A stretch of 22,637 bases of DNA from Deltaproteobacteria bacterium (GCA_016874895.1 VGSX01000025.1:1-22637), one strand, 5' to 3'. Counted from the first letter of the stretch, positions 14,984 to 22,463 are shown. A program made the numbers and translations. The notes: a model not told the origin generated them from the letters alone.

Positions 14984-16948
14984 ATGTATTTGCCGGAGGG
15001 CACGGTCCTTCATAATCGCTACCAGATTCAAGGCGTCCTGGGTCACGGCGGCTTCGGGGTGACTTATCTGGCTTTAGACCAAATCCTCCACGTTCAGGTG
15101 GCAGTCAAGGAATACCTTCCCCGCCAGATGGCCACCCGGGCGGAAGGTTCCACCCGGATTTCCATTTACACCGGGGAGGCCCGGGAGCATTTCTACTACG
15201 GCCTGGAGAAATTCCTGGAGGAGGCCCGGGCCGTGGCCCAGTTCGGCGACCATCCCAATATCGTCTCGGCCCGGGACTATTTCCAGGAAAACAGCACCGC
15301 CTACATGGTGATGCCCTACATCGAGGGGGTGGATTTTAAAGAATATCTTGAGCAGCAGGGGGGCAGGATCCCCTTCGACCTGGCCCTGCAGATCATGCTG
15401 CCGGTGATGGACGCTTTGCAGACGGTGCACGAAGCCGGCCTGCTGCACCGGGACGTCAGCCCGGACAATATCTATCTCACCACTGGCGGGCAGGTGAAGG
15501 TAATGGACTTCGGCGCGGCCCGCTATTTTGCCGGGGAGCACAGCAAGAGCCTGTCGGTGGTTCTGAAGACCGGGTACGCCCCTCCGGAACAATATCGCTC
15601 CAAGGGCAAACAGGGGCCCTGGACGGATGTTTACGCCACCGCGGCCACCTTGTACCGGGCGGTTACCGGCCAAGCCCCCCTGGAGGCTCTGGAACGCCTG
15701 GCCGAAGATGACATAGCCCCGCCCTCCCAATTGGGGGTGGCCATTCCACCGGAGGCGGAACAGGCCCTGTTGAAAGCCCTGGCGGTGGCCCCTGACCGGC
15801 GCTTCCAGTCCATGCGGGAGTTTCGGCAAGCCCTGCTGGGCCAGGAGGCGGTGGCGTATCAGCCCGCGTCCCCGCCGCCGATTTCTCCCTCTCCGCCCTT
15901 CAGCCCTCCGCCCCTGGAACCAGCTTCCTCTGCCCCCTTCAGTCATACCCCGGACTCGCTGATTATGACACCCTCGAAAAAGGCACAGTGGCAGGTGCCA
16001 TTACTGGTAGCAGGAACGGTGCTGGCAGGAGTCCTCATCCTGCTGGGGGTGATGCAGTTGTTCAAGCAACCGGGATCTAGCCTTTCCAAAGAGGAACAAA
16101 AGCTTCTCGAACAGGGAGTTGCTCAGTTAAAAGCCAAAAATTATGACGCCGCCATAAGCACTCTGAAGCAAGTAGTTGGCTCCAACCCCAAAAATATGAA
16201 AGTCTATGAGGCATTAACCGATGCTTTTGTCAAAACTTTGCAATATTCGGAAGCAATCGATTGGTGCCAAAAGAGTCTCAAGGTGCAGGACAATAATGCC
16301 ATTATTCACAACCGGCTCGGCTATGTTTATCGGATGCAAGGCCGTTATCAGGAGGCATTGGTACACCTGGAAAAAGCGGTTAAGCTCAAGGACGATTTTA
16401 AACTTGCGCGATTTAACCTGGGTCTTACACAAGCCCATTTAAAGAATATGACTGCAGCCGAGGACCAAGCCAAGATCATGGAGAAGCTGGACCAAACGGG
16501 TGCTGCCAATTTGCGTAATCGCATCAACGAGATCACCGCCCATACCATGGATGAATCTCAAGATTATTTACATATGCTAAGAGCTCGGGTGCAAAGCATT
16601 AAATTATATGAGGGTCCCAAAGGAGGATTGCCACCTAACAAGCGGGAATATAAAGAAAATTTTAATAGGAATAATACACGGTATATCCGTTATGAGGTCA
16701 ATCTCATCTATCCGCAACTGAACCAGCAGATTGACTTTCCAATTAGGGCGATATGGTATCGGGGGAAATCTATTTTTGGGAATTATATTGTAAAAAATTC
16801 TGCAAAGTCAGGTGAGAATGCATCATTGCATGAAACTGGCTTTGGCAATGAGGAGTATGGGAGTTTCTGGCATCCCGGAGAATATCGAGTGGACCTCTTC
16901 ATTGGTAGTAAGAAGATAGGAAGCAAGTCTTTTACGGTAACACCATGA
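14984..16948 (+). CDS. transmembrane Ser/Thr kinase with TPR and beta-sandwich ectodomain
   Basis: A 654-residue Hanks-type kinase. The kinase domain covers about residues 12-290: glycine loop G20-x-G22-x-x-G25, lysine K42 ('AVKEYLP'), the helix-C glutamate in 'FLEEARAVAQF', catalytic D157 in 'HRDVSPDN', D175 in 'DFG', and 'GYAPPEQY' in the activation segment. A proline-rich linker leads to a transmembrane helix at 337-359, then about three TPR units (residues 370-500). The end is a domain of about 110 residues with 'TRYIRYEVNLIYP' and 'HPGEYRVDLFIGSKKIG', probably a beta-sandwich. The kinase faces the cytoplasm and the rest lies outside. The first 360 residues are close to those of the kinase at 19003; the ectodomains differ. 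Confidence 0.96.
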   Translation: MYLPEGTVLHNRYQIQGVLGHGGFGVTYLALDQILHVQVAVKEYLPRQMATRAEGSTRISIYTGEAREHFYYGLEKFLEEARAVAQFGDHPNIVSARDYFQENSTAYMVMPYIEGVDFKEYLEQQGGRIPFDLALQIMLPVMDALQTVHEAGLLHRDVSPDNIYLTTGGQVKVMDFGAARYFAGEHSKSLSVVLKTGYAPPEQYRSKGKQGPWTDVYATAATLYRAVTGQAPLEALERLAEDDIAPPSQLGVAIPPEAEQALLKALAVAPDRRFQSMREFRQALLGQEAVAYQPASPPPISPSPPFSPPPLEPASSAPFSHTPDSLIMTPSKKAQWQVPLLVAGTVLAGVLILLGVMQLFKQPGSSLSKEEQKLLEQGVAQLKAKNYDAAISTLKQVVGSNPKNMKVYEALTDAFVKTLQYSEAIDWCQKSLKVQDNNAIIHNRLGYVYRMQGRYQEALVHLEKAVKLKDDFKLARFNLGLTQAHLKNMTAAEDQAKIMEKLDQTGAANLRNRINEITAHTMDESQDYLHMLRARVQSIKLYEGPKGGLPPNKREYKENFNRNNTRYIRYEVNLIYPQLNQQIDFPIRAIWYRGKSIFGNYIVKNSAKSGENASLHETGFGNEEYGSFWHPGEYRVDLFIGSKKIGSKSFTVTP

Positions 16949-16952
16949 TGGG

Positions 16953-16970
16953 CTGATGCAGCTGATGCAG
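16953..16970. repeat. two tandem copies of a 9-bp unit
   Basis: CTGATGCAG occurs twice back to back just after the kinase stop codon. It is a simple tandem duplication in a non-coding gap; no function is evident. Confidence 0.6.
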
Positions 16971-17036
16971 CATAATAATAGGTTTTAAGGATGTGTTGCC
17001 CCCAGCCAACTTTAATTATTACAGGAGACCGCTTCT

Positions 17037-17909
17037 ATGAAAAATACCGTCCAATTATTAGGTTATCCATTTGCTGCAATTTTATTGTTGATCATGGTCA
17101 TCGGGGTCGCCACAGCCCAAACTCCGGCAGAGGTAACGGAATTACAAAAAAAGGGCCTGGAATTACGCAATCAGGGCAAGAAAATGGAGGCCATCAAGGT
17201 TTTCAGCGAAGCCCTGATTTTAACCCCCCGGGATGCCCGTCTCTTTATTATGAGAGGTGATACTTACCGGGAAATGAAAGAGTATGAACTGGCCATGGCC
17301 GATTTCACCCAGGCGCTAACCATTGATGACAAACTGCCCCATGCGTATTACGCCCGGGGGATCTGCTATGGGAATCGGAAACAATACCAGGAGGCCCTAA
17401 AGGACTTCAACCAGGCTATCGTGCTTAAGCCCGATACGGCCAATGCTTATTATTTCCGGGCGCTCACCTATAAGTATCTGGAAAAATACCAGGAAGCCCT
17501 CAAAGACGTCAATCAAGCCATTGAATTAAACCCCAGTGATTACCATGCCTATTTCCTCAAAGGGGAGGTTTGCCAATCGGTCGGGCAGACCTATGATGCA
17601 GTCGTAGCTTATAAGAAATTTCTTTCATATGCCCCCACAACCGAGTCCGAGAAAATTCGGATTGCCAATAATCGTGTAAAAAACTTGCGGGAAAAGGCGA
17701 AAAAATTTCAGTCAGCCGAGGCAACCCCGCCACCCCCAGCCGCGCCCAGGCCACTTCGCACCGGTGCGGCTGTCAGCAGGCCCAAGGACCAACGACAAAC
17801 CGCCGCTAAACAGGGGCCAACCGCCAAGGGGGAGTCTAAAAAAATCGGGAGAGGCAAACCAGATTTCAAGGCGGACTTTAACGAACCAGCGGAAAAGACG
17901 CGGCCATAG
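17037..17909 (+). CDS. exported TPR protein
   Basis: A 290-residue protein with a signal peptide (residues 1-27, ending 'VATA') and a good AGGAG ribosome-binding site. Residues 30-210 hold about five tetratricopeptide repeats, for example 'AIKVFSEALILTPRDARLF', 'AMADFTQALTIDDKLPHAYY', 'ALKDFNQAIVLKPDTANAYY' and 'ALKDVNQAIELNPSDYHAY'. The C-terminal 70 residues are Pro/Ala/Lys-rich and probably unstructured. TPRs bind peptides or other TPR proteins, so this periplasmic protein may contact the TPR ectodomains of the two flanking kinases. It lies between the kinase at 14984 and the DUF2628-FHA gene. No catalytic function is expected. Confidence 0.92.
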   Translation: MKNTVQLLGYPFAAILLLIMVIGVATAQTPAEVTELQKKGLELRNQGKKMEAIKVFSEALILTPRDARLFIMRGDTYREMKEYELAMADFTQALTIDDKLPHAYYARGICYGNRKQYQEALKDFNQAIVLKPDTANAYYFRALTYKYLEKYQEALKDVNQAIELNPSDYHAYFLKGEVCQSVGQTYDAVVAYKKFLSYAPTTESEKIRIANNRVKNLREKAKKFQSAEATPPPPAAPRPLRTGAAVSRPKDQRQTAAKQGPTAKGESKKIGRGKPDFKADFNEPAEKTRP

Positions 17910-18016
17910 CACTGGTTCATGGCGGACGTCATTTTATAATCAAAAAAGGTACAAATCTATTAACCTGGTACGCAATACCGCAAGCCGGGACAATTGTTGC
18001 ATGAGGTTGGAATAAT

Positions 18017-18868
18017 ATGCTAGGTTATGATTTTATGATTGCTATATTGATAGCAACAATATTAATTGTTATTCTGGCTATTATAAGCGGCCTCAGCTTA
18101 AAAGATTTTGCAGTTTATGAATATTCCGGATCATATGAAGTTGTTAAGATAGGATATTCTTGGCCGGCTTTCTTCTTTGGGTGGATATGGGCGTTTATAA
18201 AACGGTTATGGTTTGCTGGTGTTACTTATTTGATTATTATTATATCGTCAGCAATCGCTGTTTATATGTTAATTGGAAACCATAAACCTGAAGTTAAAAT
18301 CATAATGTCAATTATAGATTTATCGGTTAGTTTAATTTTCGGTTTTTTAGGGAACACATGGATAGAAAACCGACTTAAAATCAATGGCTTTAGATTCGTT
18401 GGCACTGTAACGGCAAAAAACGTTGACAAAGCCAAGATATTGTGTGCCCAAGGAGAATTTAACCGGCAGGAGCAGGACGCTGAGACTTTTGGGAGTAAAT
18501 CCGCCGAAACCGTTCCCGTTCCCTCATTACCAGATGGCACTGCTTGGTCCATTTCCGGTCTGTCTGGCCCATTGGCAGGGAAAGCTGTTGATCTAGTTGA
18601 TCTAGTGGATGGGGCTCTTATCATAGGACGAGACCCGAACCAAAGTAATTTGATTATCCAATCTAATCAAGGCATTAGCAGGAAGCATTGCATTATTAGA
18701 ATAGATGATGATAGCAAGAATATCTTAATCGAAGATTGTGGATCTAAAAATGGAACTTTTCTTGCTAATGGAACACGGTTAGAAGTTGGAAGGCCCTATC
18801 CCCTAAAAAATGGTGACCGCTTTTACATAGTAGAACCCGATATTTCTTTTGAAATAAGGTGCAAATGA
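18017..18868 (+). CDS. DUF2628-like membrane protein fused to an FHA domain
   Basis: A 283-residue fusion. The N-terminal 120 residues have several membrane segments around 'IGYSWPAFFFGWIWAFIKRLW', the hallmark of DUF2628 membrane proteins. A short linker leads to a C-terminal FHA domain (about 180-283) with R205 ('IIGRD'), S221 and H224 ('SRKH'), and N245-G ('GSKNGTFL'). The FHA domain is a close relative of that on the M48 protease: both begin 'SGPLAGKAV' and end 'GDRFY...EP.I.FE.R'. A 9-bp tandem duplication (18587-18604) adds a second 'VDL' within it. GAGG precedes the ATG by ten bases. The gene is AT-rich, unlike the M48-FHA gene. It presumably tethers phosphorylated partners to the inner membrane. 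Confidence 0.9.
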   Translation: MLGYDFMIAILIATILIVILAIISGLSLKDFAVYEYSGSYEVVKIGYSWPAFFFGWIWAFIKRLWFAGVTYLIIIISSAIAVYMLIGNHKPEVKIIMSIIDLSVSLIFGFLGNTWIENRLKINGFRFVGTVTAKNVDKAKILCAQGEFNRQEQDAETFGSKSAETVPVPSLPDGTAWSISGLSGPLAGKAVDLVDLVDGALIIGRDPNQSNLIIQSNQGISRKHCIIRIDDDSKNILIEDCGSKNGTFLANGTRLEVGRPYPLKNGDRFYIVEPDISFEIRCK

Positions 18869-18962
18869 GAGGATGACCTTTTTTGAGGCCTACGAGCTGT
18901 TGTGCAAGATTATAAGTAAGAGTGACATAGCTGTTTAATATCATTGCCGAAGAAATCAATCC

Positions 18963-18991
18963 TTGCATAGATACGGGTGACTACGTATAAG
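18963..18991 (+). promoter_or_regulatory. possible promoter directly before the second kinase
   Basis: TTGCAT (18963-18968) and TATAAG (18986-18991) are 17 bp apart. Transcription would begin about 18998, only five or so bases before the ATG at 19003, giving an almost leaderless message. There is no good ribosome-binding site for this gene otherwise. The match is modest and chance cannot be ruled out. Confidence 0.3.
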
Positions 18992-19002
18992 GTTGACCCG
19001 AA

Positions 19003-21129
19003 ATGTACCTTCCATCCGGAACAGTTCTCCATAATCGGTATGAAGTCCAAGGCGTTCTGGGCCATGGCGGCTTCGGGGTGACCTATCTGGCCCTGGACCG
19101 GATTTTACACGTCCAGGTGGCCGTCAAGGAATACCTGCCCCGCCAGATGGCCACCCGGGCTGAAGGGGCCACCACAATCTCCATTTACACCGGGGAAGCC
19201 CGGGAGCATTTCTACTATGGCCTGGAGAAATTCCTGGAGGAGGCCCGGGCCGTGGCCCAGTTTGGCGACCACCCTAATATCGTCTCGGCCCGGGACTATT
19301 TCCAGGAAAACGGCACCGCTTACATGGTGATGCCCTACATCGAGGGGGTGGATTTCAAAGAATACCTGGAGCAGCAGGGCGGCAGGATTCCTTTCGACCT
19401 GGCCCTGCAAATCATGCTACCGGTGATGGATGCCTTGCAGACGGTGCACGAGGTCAGCCTGCTGCACCGGGATGTCAGTCCGGACAATATCTACCTCACC
19501 GGCGGCGGGCAGGTGAAAGTCATGGACTTCGGCGCGGCCCGCTATTTTGCCGGGGAGCACAGCAAAAGCCTGTCGGTGATCCTGAAGACCGGGTATGCTC
19601 CCCCGGAGCAGTACCGGGCCAAGGGCAAACAGGGGCCCTGGACCGACGTTTACGCCACCGCAGCCACCCTGTACCGGGCGGTCACCGGACAGGCTCCCCT
19701 GGAGGCCCTGGAGCGCCTGGCCGAAGACGAGCTGGCGCCGCCCTCCCGGCTGGGTGTTGCCATCCCGTCCTCGGCGGAAGATGCTCTTCTGAAGGCTCTG
19801 GCGGTGGACCCCAAGAGGCGCTTCCAGTCCATGCGGGAGTTTCAGCAAGCCCTGCTGGGTCAGGAGGTGGAGCAACTTCAACCCCCGTTCCCACCGGCGT
19901 CTTTTCCCTCCCCGCCTGCAATCAGTCAAGTACCGGAACCAGCTTCCCCGGCCGCCTTCGTTCCAGCCTCAGACCCTGGCCCCACACCTGCCCCACAGCC
20001 GCTGACGATGCCCTCCAAAAAGGCACAATGGCAGGTGCTGGTGATGGTGGCAGGAATGGTGCTGGCTGGAGTTATTATTCTGTTAGGGGTAATAAGGTGG
20101 CTTCAGCCACTGGCGTTCGGCCCGACGGCCCCTAAAACCGCCCAGTATACCCCGCTGGAAGATGCCCTGATTCGAAGCTATGATCTCATGCAAGAGAAAA
20201 GGATGGCTGATGCAAAAACAATCCTGAATAAGGCTCTTGAACAATACCCTGGCAACCCTTTGGCTCTCAATAATTTGGCTGCCATTATGGTCCACGAGAA
20301 AGAATTCGATAAGGCCGATACTTATCTTGGACAAGCGTTACTCCAAGTCAGCGGGTATAAGGTGGCGATCTCCCATCTTCTAGATGTGGGGGGCATATGC
20401 CAAGCATTTAGACCTGAGCCAAAGGGAACAGCTTATCAAGACCTGGGGGCTTTGATCCAAAAAAATATTCAATCTGTAAAGCAAAAGATGGCCGCTACAC
20501 CTCTTCCCAAACCAGAATCTCGCCCCACGCCTCCCCCTCCCTTTTTTCCCGAGCCGCAAATTAAGCCGCCGCCGCCCAAGCCACCGGTGACGAAGCCACC
20601 GACTCCGCCTAAACCACTGGTTACTAAACCAGATCCACCGACCAAGCCGGCTCCACCACCATCATCACCGCGTCCTTCAATTAAGCCTACCCCGCCCCCA
20701 TCTTCGCCCGTTGATCCGAACGCGCCTCGGCCTGCGCCCAAACCACCTCCTCCCCCCAAGCCAACTCCAGCGCAGCCCAGGCAGGTTACGCCGAAGTTCA
20801 AGCCGCAGCCACAGCCCAAGCAAGTTACGCCACCGATCAAGCCGCCTACGCCGCCGCCCAAGCCGGCTCCACCGCCGCCAAAGCCGCCTCCAACGCTCAA
20901 GCCGCTTCCACCATCATCTGCGCCGCCTGCAAAACCACCATTTGTAGTACCGCCAAAGCGGGTTAAGCCAAATTTTAAGCCGCCTCTAAAATCAAAGGAA
21001 ACACCAACTTCATCTCTACCACCTGATTCTAACGCGCCTCGGCCTGCGCCCAAGCCTGCTCCACCGCCGAGGCAAAAGGAGAAAACACAAAATCCCTATG
21101 GGACCCCGCAGTGGGATAAGCTGAATTAA
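19003..21129 (+). CDS. transmembrane Ser/Thr kinase with TPR and proline-rich ectodomain
   Basis: A 708-residue paralogue of the kinase at 14984. The kinase domain keeps all landmarks at the same positions: G20-x-G22-x-x-G25, K42, D157 ('HRDVSPDN'), D175 and 'GYAPPEQY'. Proline-rich linker and transmembrane helix (344-364) are also shared. The ectodomain is different: about two TPR-like units (385-470), then about 200 residues dominated by Pro, Lys and Pro-Pro-Lys units, ending 'NPYGTPQWDKLN'. Such a stiff tail could cross the periplasm or bind the cell wall, as proline-rich TonB-type linkers do. Compared with the first kinase it lacks the beta-sandwich domain. The upstream 134-bp gap holds a possible promoter. 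Confidence 0.95.
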   Translation: MYLPSGTVLHNRYEVQGVLGHGGFGVTYLALDRILHVQVAVKEYLPRQMATRAEGATTISIYTGEAREHFYYGLEKFLEEARAVAQFGDHPNIVSARDYFQENGTAYMVMPYIEGVDFKEYLEQQGGRIPFDLALQIMLPVMDALQTVHEVSLLHRDVSPDNIYLTGGGQVKVMDFGAARYFAGEHSKSLSVILKTGYAPPEQYRAKGKQGPWTDVYATAATLYRAVTGQAPLEALERLAEDELAPPSRLGVAIPSSAEDALLKALAVDPKRRFQSMREFQQALLGQEVEQLQPPFPPASFPSPPAISQVPEPASPAAFVPASDPGPTPAPQPLTMPSKKAQWQVLVMVAGMVLAGVIILLGVIRWLQPLAFGPTAPKTAQYTPLEDALIRSYDLMQEKRMADAKTILNKALEQYPGNPLALNNLAAIMVHEKEFDKADTYLGQALLQVSGYKVAISHLLDVGGICQAFRPEPKGTAYQDLGALIQKNIQSVKQKMAATPLPKPESRPTPPPPFFPEPQIKPPPPKPPVTKPPTPPKPLVTKPDPPTKPAPPPSSPRPSIKPTPPPSSPVDPNAPRPAPKPPPPPKPTPAQPRQVTPKFKPQPQPKQVTPPIKPPTPPPKPAPPPPKPPPTLKPLPPSSAPPAKPPFVVPPKRVKPNFKPPLKSKETPTSSLPPDSNAPRPAPKPAPPPRQKEKTQNPYGTPQWDKLN
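20521..21080 (+). repeat. proline-rich low-complexity coding repeat
   Basis: This is the DNA of the kinase's proline-rich tail, with many irregular CCG/CCA/CCT and AAG/AAA codon blocks. One 23-bp segment is exactly repeated (20719-20741 and 21031-21053), encoding 'NAPRPAPK' twice, which suggests expansion by internal duplication. Confidence 0.75.
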
Positions 21130-21160
21130 CTCCACATACCAATTAAAGGAGGAATTGGAT

Positions 21161-21889
21161 ATGGTGCGGAACTTCTTGGCAATTATTACCATTGTTGCTC
21201 TGGTGGTAAGCGGCATGGGCTGCGCCACTACCAATCCGGACGGCGCCCCCAGCCCGGCGGCCTCAGCTGCAGGCGGGGCCGTGGGGGGAGCCGCCTTGGG
21301 AGCAGCTCTGGGAGCCCTGTTGGGCCTGGCTACGGGGGACGTGGCCAGAAGCGCGGTGGTCGGAGCCATTGCCGGAGCCGCGGCCGGCGGCATTGCGGGC
21401 CTGACCTACGGCCATTACCTAAAGGAGCAGTACCGCAACCGACAAACCGCTGAAGCTTTTTACCAGTATGATCCCCAGCAGGGGGAAAAGGTGGTCATTG
21501 ACCAGGTGTCGGTGCAGCCCGAGGCGGTGGCCCCGGGCAGCCAGGTGACTTTGGAGTCTATTTATACCATCCTCAACGGCAATGACCAGCCGGTCCCGGT
21601 GGAAGTGACCCAGGGAGTAATTAACCAGGGAAAATTTGTATACCGGCCGGCGGTGAACTCCTCCCAGCAAGCCAGCGGTTCATACCGCCTTGCCCTGCCC
21701 TTCAGCCTGGGCAGCCTGCCGGAAGGGAAATACACGTTCCTCACCCAGGTGAAGGCGGGCCAGACCCAGGGCACCAGGGCCTGTGATTTTTACATCACCC
21801 GAAATATTAGCGCCAACCGGAAGGAAATCCGCGCAGCCAAAGCTGACGTCAATTTCAGTCTGCCGGCCGCCTTCCCAACAGAGAACTAG
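21161..21889 (+). CDS. glycine-zipper protein, probable lipoprotein
   Basis: A 242-residue exported protein. ATG 21161 follows AAAGGAGG at good spacing; TTG 21155 is an in-frame alternative. The signal sequence ends 'VVSGMGC' with C21 as the probable lipidated residue, although Gly at -3 is atypical. Residues 33-85 are a glycine zipper, 'GGAVGGAALGAALGALLG' and 'VVGAIAGAAAGGIAGLTYG', a motif that packs membrane helices in outer-membrane-associated lipoproteins. The C-terminal 130 residues look like an Ig-like beta-sandwich ('VSVQPEAVAPGSQVTLESIY', 'LPEGKYTFLTQV'). It follows the second kinase by 31 bp and is likely co-transcribed. It may be the outer envelope component that senses or receives the kinase signal. 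Confidence 0.85.
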   Translation: MVRNFLAIITIVALVVSGMGCATTNPDGAPSPAASAAGGAVGGAALGAALGALLGLATGDVARSAVVGAIAGAAAGGIAGLTYGHYLKEQYRNRQTAEAFYQYDPQQGEKVVIDQVSVQPEAVAPGSQVTLESIYTILNGNDQPVPVEVTQGVINQGKFVYRPAVNSSQQASGSYRLALPFSLGSLPEGKYTFLTQVKAGQTQGTRACDFYITRNISANRKEIRAAKADVNFSLPAAFPTEN

Positions 21890-21926
21890 CCTGGCATTCA
21901 TTTCTTAACCAGGAGGGTTAGAAATC

Positions 21927-22379
21927 ATGGGCATTCTTTTTCCTATAAAAAAGGTTACCCTTACCCTCAGTTTGGCGCTGGTATTGGTCATTGGAGCCTA
22001 TTCCTGGGCGGCTGCCGGCCAGTTTTTCGAGGCCAACGCCGGCCAAGGAGGCCAAAGAATAAATATTTCCACCTTGGCGGTCAAGGGCCAGATCACCCTC
22101 ATTGAATTCTCCAGCCCTTTCTGCCCACCTTGTGTACGCCTGGCGCCGCGGCTGGAGCAGCTGGCCCAGCGGTCCAACAACCTGGTGATCATCCGGCTGG
22201 ACATCAACCGTCCGGGGTTTAAGGGCATTGACTGGAAATCCCCTCTGGCAGTGCAGTACAACCTCAAAACCGTGCCCTACTTCGTGATTTACAACCAGAA
22301 AAAGGAAAAAGTGGCCCAGGGCGACAAGGCTATGGACCACGTGGAGAAATGGTTAAGGAAGGCTGGATTGGCGGATTAA
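21927..22379 (+). CDS. exported thioredoxin-fold protein
   Basis: A 150-residue protein with an N-terminal signal peptide or anchor (residues 1-30, ending 'SWAAA') and a thioredoxin fold. The active-site pair is C66-P-P-C69 ('FSSPFCPPCVRLAPRLEQL'), and the cis-proline is in 'TVPYFVIY'. CPPC is found in thioredoxin-like proteins of the cell envelope with reducing or disulfide-exchange roles. AGGAGGG lies before the ATG; a weak 5-bp stem (CCTGG 21890-21894 with CCAGG 21909-21913) could partly mask it. It starts 37 bp after the glycine-zipper gene. It could maintain cysteines in the exported proteins of this cluster, several of which have cysteine pairs. Confidence 0.92.
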   Translation: MGILFPIKKVTLTLSLALVLVIGAYSWAAAGQFFEANAGQGGQRINISTLAVKGQITLIEFSSPFCPPCVRLAPRLEQLAQRSNNLVIIRLDINRPGFKGIDWKSPLAVQYNLKTVPYFVIYNQKKEKVAQGDKAMDHVEKWLRKAGLAD

Positions 22380-22463
22380 CGCCACTGGCCCCAACGGAGA
22401 AGCCGGTTACGGGTCTATTCTTGATGGCGACAATTTCCAAAATAACTTGCGAAAGGGAAGGGC

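Noticed and set aside
15074..15946. Long open frame on the minus strand (290 residues)
   Set aside because: It lies antisense within the first kinase. It is rich in Gly, Arg, His and Gln, has no domain, and is explained by the G+C-rich codon use of the kinase gene. A similar antisense frame appears in the second kinase for the same reason.
7806..16948. TerY-P type vWA/PP2C/kinase defence triad
   Set aside because: All three activities are present, but the vWA domain is predicted to be periplasmic and fused to FHA, and the kinase has TPR and beta-sandwich ectodomains. No Ter proteins are nearby. I keep it only as a comparison.
20469..21053. Glycine-rich minus-strand frame (194 residues)
   Set aside because: It is the reverse complement of proline codons in the kinase tail; CCN codons read as NGG give Gly-rich nonsense.
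7806..21129. Type VI secretion regulation locus (PpkA/PppA/Fha type)
   Set aside because: Kinase, PP2C and FHA genes are present, but I find no TssB/C, ClpV, VgrG, Hcp, TssJ/K/L/M or other core gene. The FHA fusions also differ from Fha1.
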